Shown piece after piece: positions 63,000 to 64,000 of a DNA stretch of 64,000 bases (position 1 is the stretch's first letter; the number at the start of each line of letters is the position of its first letter). The position numbers and the translations under genes are program-made. The notes under the pieces are model-generated. The model saw only the letters and a program-made list of their open reading frames with translations, searched no databases and had not been told where the DNA came from. Source of the DNA: Nostoc sp. NIES-3756 (lineage in GTDB: Bacteria; Cyanobacteriota; Cyanobacteriia; Cyanobacteriales; Nostocaceae); contig NZ_AP017295.1 of assembly GCF_001548375.1 (NCBI RefSeq), forward strand, positions 4,002,501-4,066,500, given 5' to 3'.

Positions 63000-64000
63000 A
63001 TCCAAGCACTGGAGATTACCAGAAATTGTTAAGGCGATCGCATTATTTTTGCTCATCACTTTGTTGATGGTCAATAGCCCCGCCCTAGCAGATACATCTG
63101 AGGTTTTACCCCTGCCCTCACCAGAGTTCAAAGGTAAAATCGGACTCACCTATAAAGAATCACAGCCCGACTTTCCCCAACCTATCACAGCCCCAGCTAA
63201 AGCGCCTAACGTCTTGTTAGTCATATTAGATGATGTGGGCTTTGGACAAGCCAGCACCTTTGGCGGCCCGGTGGAGACTCCTAACTTAACTCGCCTTGCC
63301 GAAACAGGATTACGCTACAACCAATTTCACACCACAGCCTTGTGTTCACCTACCAGGGCAGCTTTATTAACTGGACGTAATCACCATTCAGTTAATACAG
63401 GGGTAGTTGAGGAATTAGCTACAGGTTATCCTGGCTACACGACAATTTTGCCCAAGAGTGCTGCCACCGTTGCTGAAATATTGCGGCAAAATGGCTATAA
63501 TACAGCAGCTTTTGGGAAATGGCACAACACCCCAGACTTTGAAACTAGTGCAGTCGGGCCTTTTGATCGCTGGCCTACAGGGTTAGGGTTTGAGTATTTT
63601 TACGGCTTCTTGGGTGGCGATACTAATCAGTGGAGTCCGGCTTTGGTAGAAAATACTAAGCGGGTAGACAAACCCAACAAGCCAGATTATCACCTAACTC
63701 CTGACTTAGTAGACCATGCGATCGCCTGGATTCGCAACCAACAATCAATTGCACCAGAAAAGCCCTTTTTCGCCTATCTCGCCACCGGAGCCACCCACGC
63801 ACCCCACCACGCCCCCAAAGAGTGGATAGACAAGTATAAAGGCAAATTTGACCAAGGCTGGGATAAATTACGCGAAGAAAGCTTTGCGCGGCAAAAACAA
63901 CAGGGTGTAATCCCTGCCAATGCCCAACTCACCCCCCGCCCCCAAGAACTGCCTGCGTGGGATTCTCTCTCAGCCGAACAGCAAAAACTCTATGCTCACA
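62989..64000 (+). CDS. Exported sulfatase, 3'-truncated by window edge
   Basis: From ATG 62989 the frame stays open to the end (337 residues visible), so the C-terminal part is outside. A signal peptide ([22 protein letters not shown], cleaved near 35) leads. [20 protein letters not shown] supplies the calcium-binding Asp pair, and [13 protein letters not shown] holds Cys119 in the CxPxR motif that FGE converts to formylglycine. [11 protein letters not shown] carries the Lys/His pair. Length and the [24 protein letters not shown] block fit arylsulfatases of the AtsA type. The start overlaps the FGE gene, the enzyme that matures it. It would release sulfate from organic sulfate esters outside the cytoplasm. 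Confidence 0.93.
   Translation, partial: MKFKSKHWRLPEIVKAIALFLLITLLMVNSPALADTSEVLPLPSPEFKGKIGLTYKESQPDFPQPITAPAKAPNVLLVILDDVGFGQASTFGGPVETPNLTRLAETGLRYNQFHTTALCSPTRAALLTGRNHHSVNTGVVEELATGYPGYTTILPKSAATVAEILRQNGYNTAAFGKWHNTPDFETSAVGPFDRWPTGLGFEYFYGFLGGDTNQWSPALVENTKRVDKPNKPDYHLTPDLVDHAIAWIRNQQSIAPEKPFFAYLATGATHAPHHAPKEWIDKYKGKFDQGWDKLREESFARQKQQGVIPANAQLTPRPQELPAWDSLSAEQQKLYAH

Overview
The window looks like chromosomal DNA of a filamentous, Nostoc/Anabaena/Trichormus-type cyanobacterium. The palindrome GCGATCGC (HIP1) recurs throughout, genes and spacers alike. Heptamer tandem repeats such as (GTAATTC)n and (TATGGAC)n sit between genes. The gene content is that of an oxygenic phototroph: NDH-1 subunits, flavodiiron proteins with a flavin reductase tail, the variable chain of ferredoxin-thioredoxin reductase, and a phylloquinone-type thioesterase. 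No CRISPR array, rRNA or complete insertion sequence was seen. One tRNA (Leu, anticodon UAG) is present.

Layout. 1-5 kb: trpE (cut by the window edge), two Uma2-type genes (one decayed), an orphan HsdR-N-like gene, and two copies of a small terminal-inverted-repeat element. 5-12 kb: purQ/purS, zur, an SPFH/NfeD membrane pair, a PP2C phosphatase and ftrV. 12-17.5 kb: a methyltransferase-HIT fusion, a thioesterase, and a two-gene unit of an APH-fold kinase and a HopA1-family protein. 17.5-22 kb: a DUF815 ATPase, then a membrane coiled-coil TerB-C protein with a BrxD-like ATPase. 22-30 kb: tRNA-Leu, alr, an HNH nuclease, a DHH phosphoesterase, a toxin-antitoxin patch with gene debris, sixA and gltA. 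30.6-34.5 kb: ndhA-ndhI-ndhG-ndhE-nadK. 35-41 kb: exported proteins, including a double gamma-carbonic-anhydrase-like protein, then an acyltransferase and a membrane glycosyltransferase. 41-47.4 kb: an exopolysaccharide group (GT4 transferase, Wzy-like polymerase, Wzc-like kinase) with a D-lactate-dehydrogenase pseudogene broken by a second small mobile element. 48-54 kb: small genes and a flavodiiron operon of the flv4-membrane protein-flv2 layout. 54.6-61.5 kb: a long leftward gene string with Mrp, a HEAT protein, an AprB-like ferredoxin, GNAT/HAD genes and an AprA-like flavoprotein. 62-64 kb: an exported formylglycine-generating enzyme followed by an exported sulfatase that runs off the end.

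The best candidates for something undescribed are four. First, the kinase/HopA1 pair, which matches the kinase/lyase pairing of class V lanthipeptide pathways but has no visible precursor peptide. Second, the minimal TerB-C/BrxD-like ATPase pair. Third, the tandem gamma-carbonic-anhydrase-like protein, whose metal ligands are divided between its two halves. Fourth, the nested small mobile elements, in which the same GATCCCCC palindromic core occurs inside two unrelated sets of terminal repeats. All assignments come from reading sequence and motifs by eye; no database search was run.
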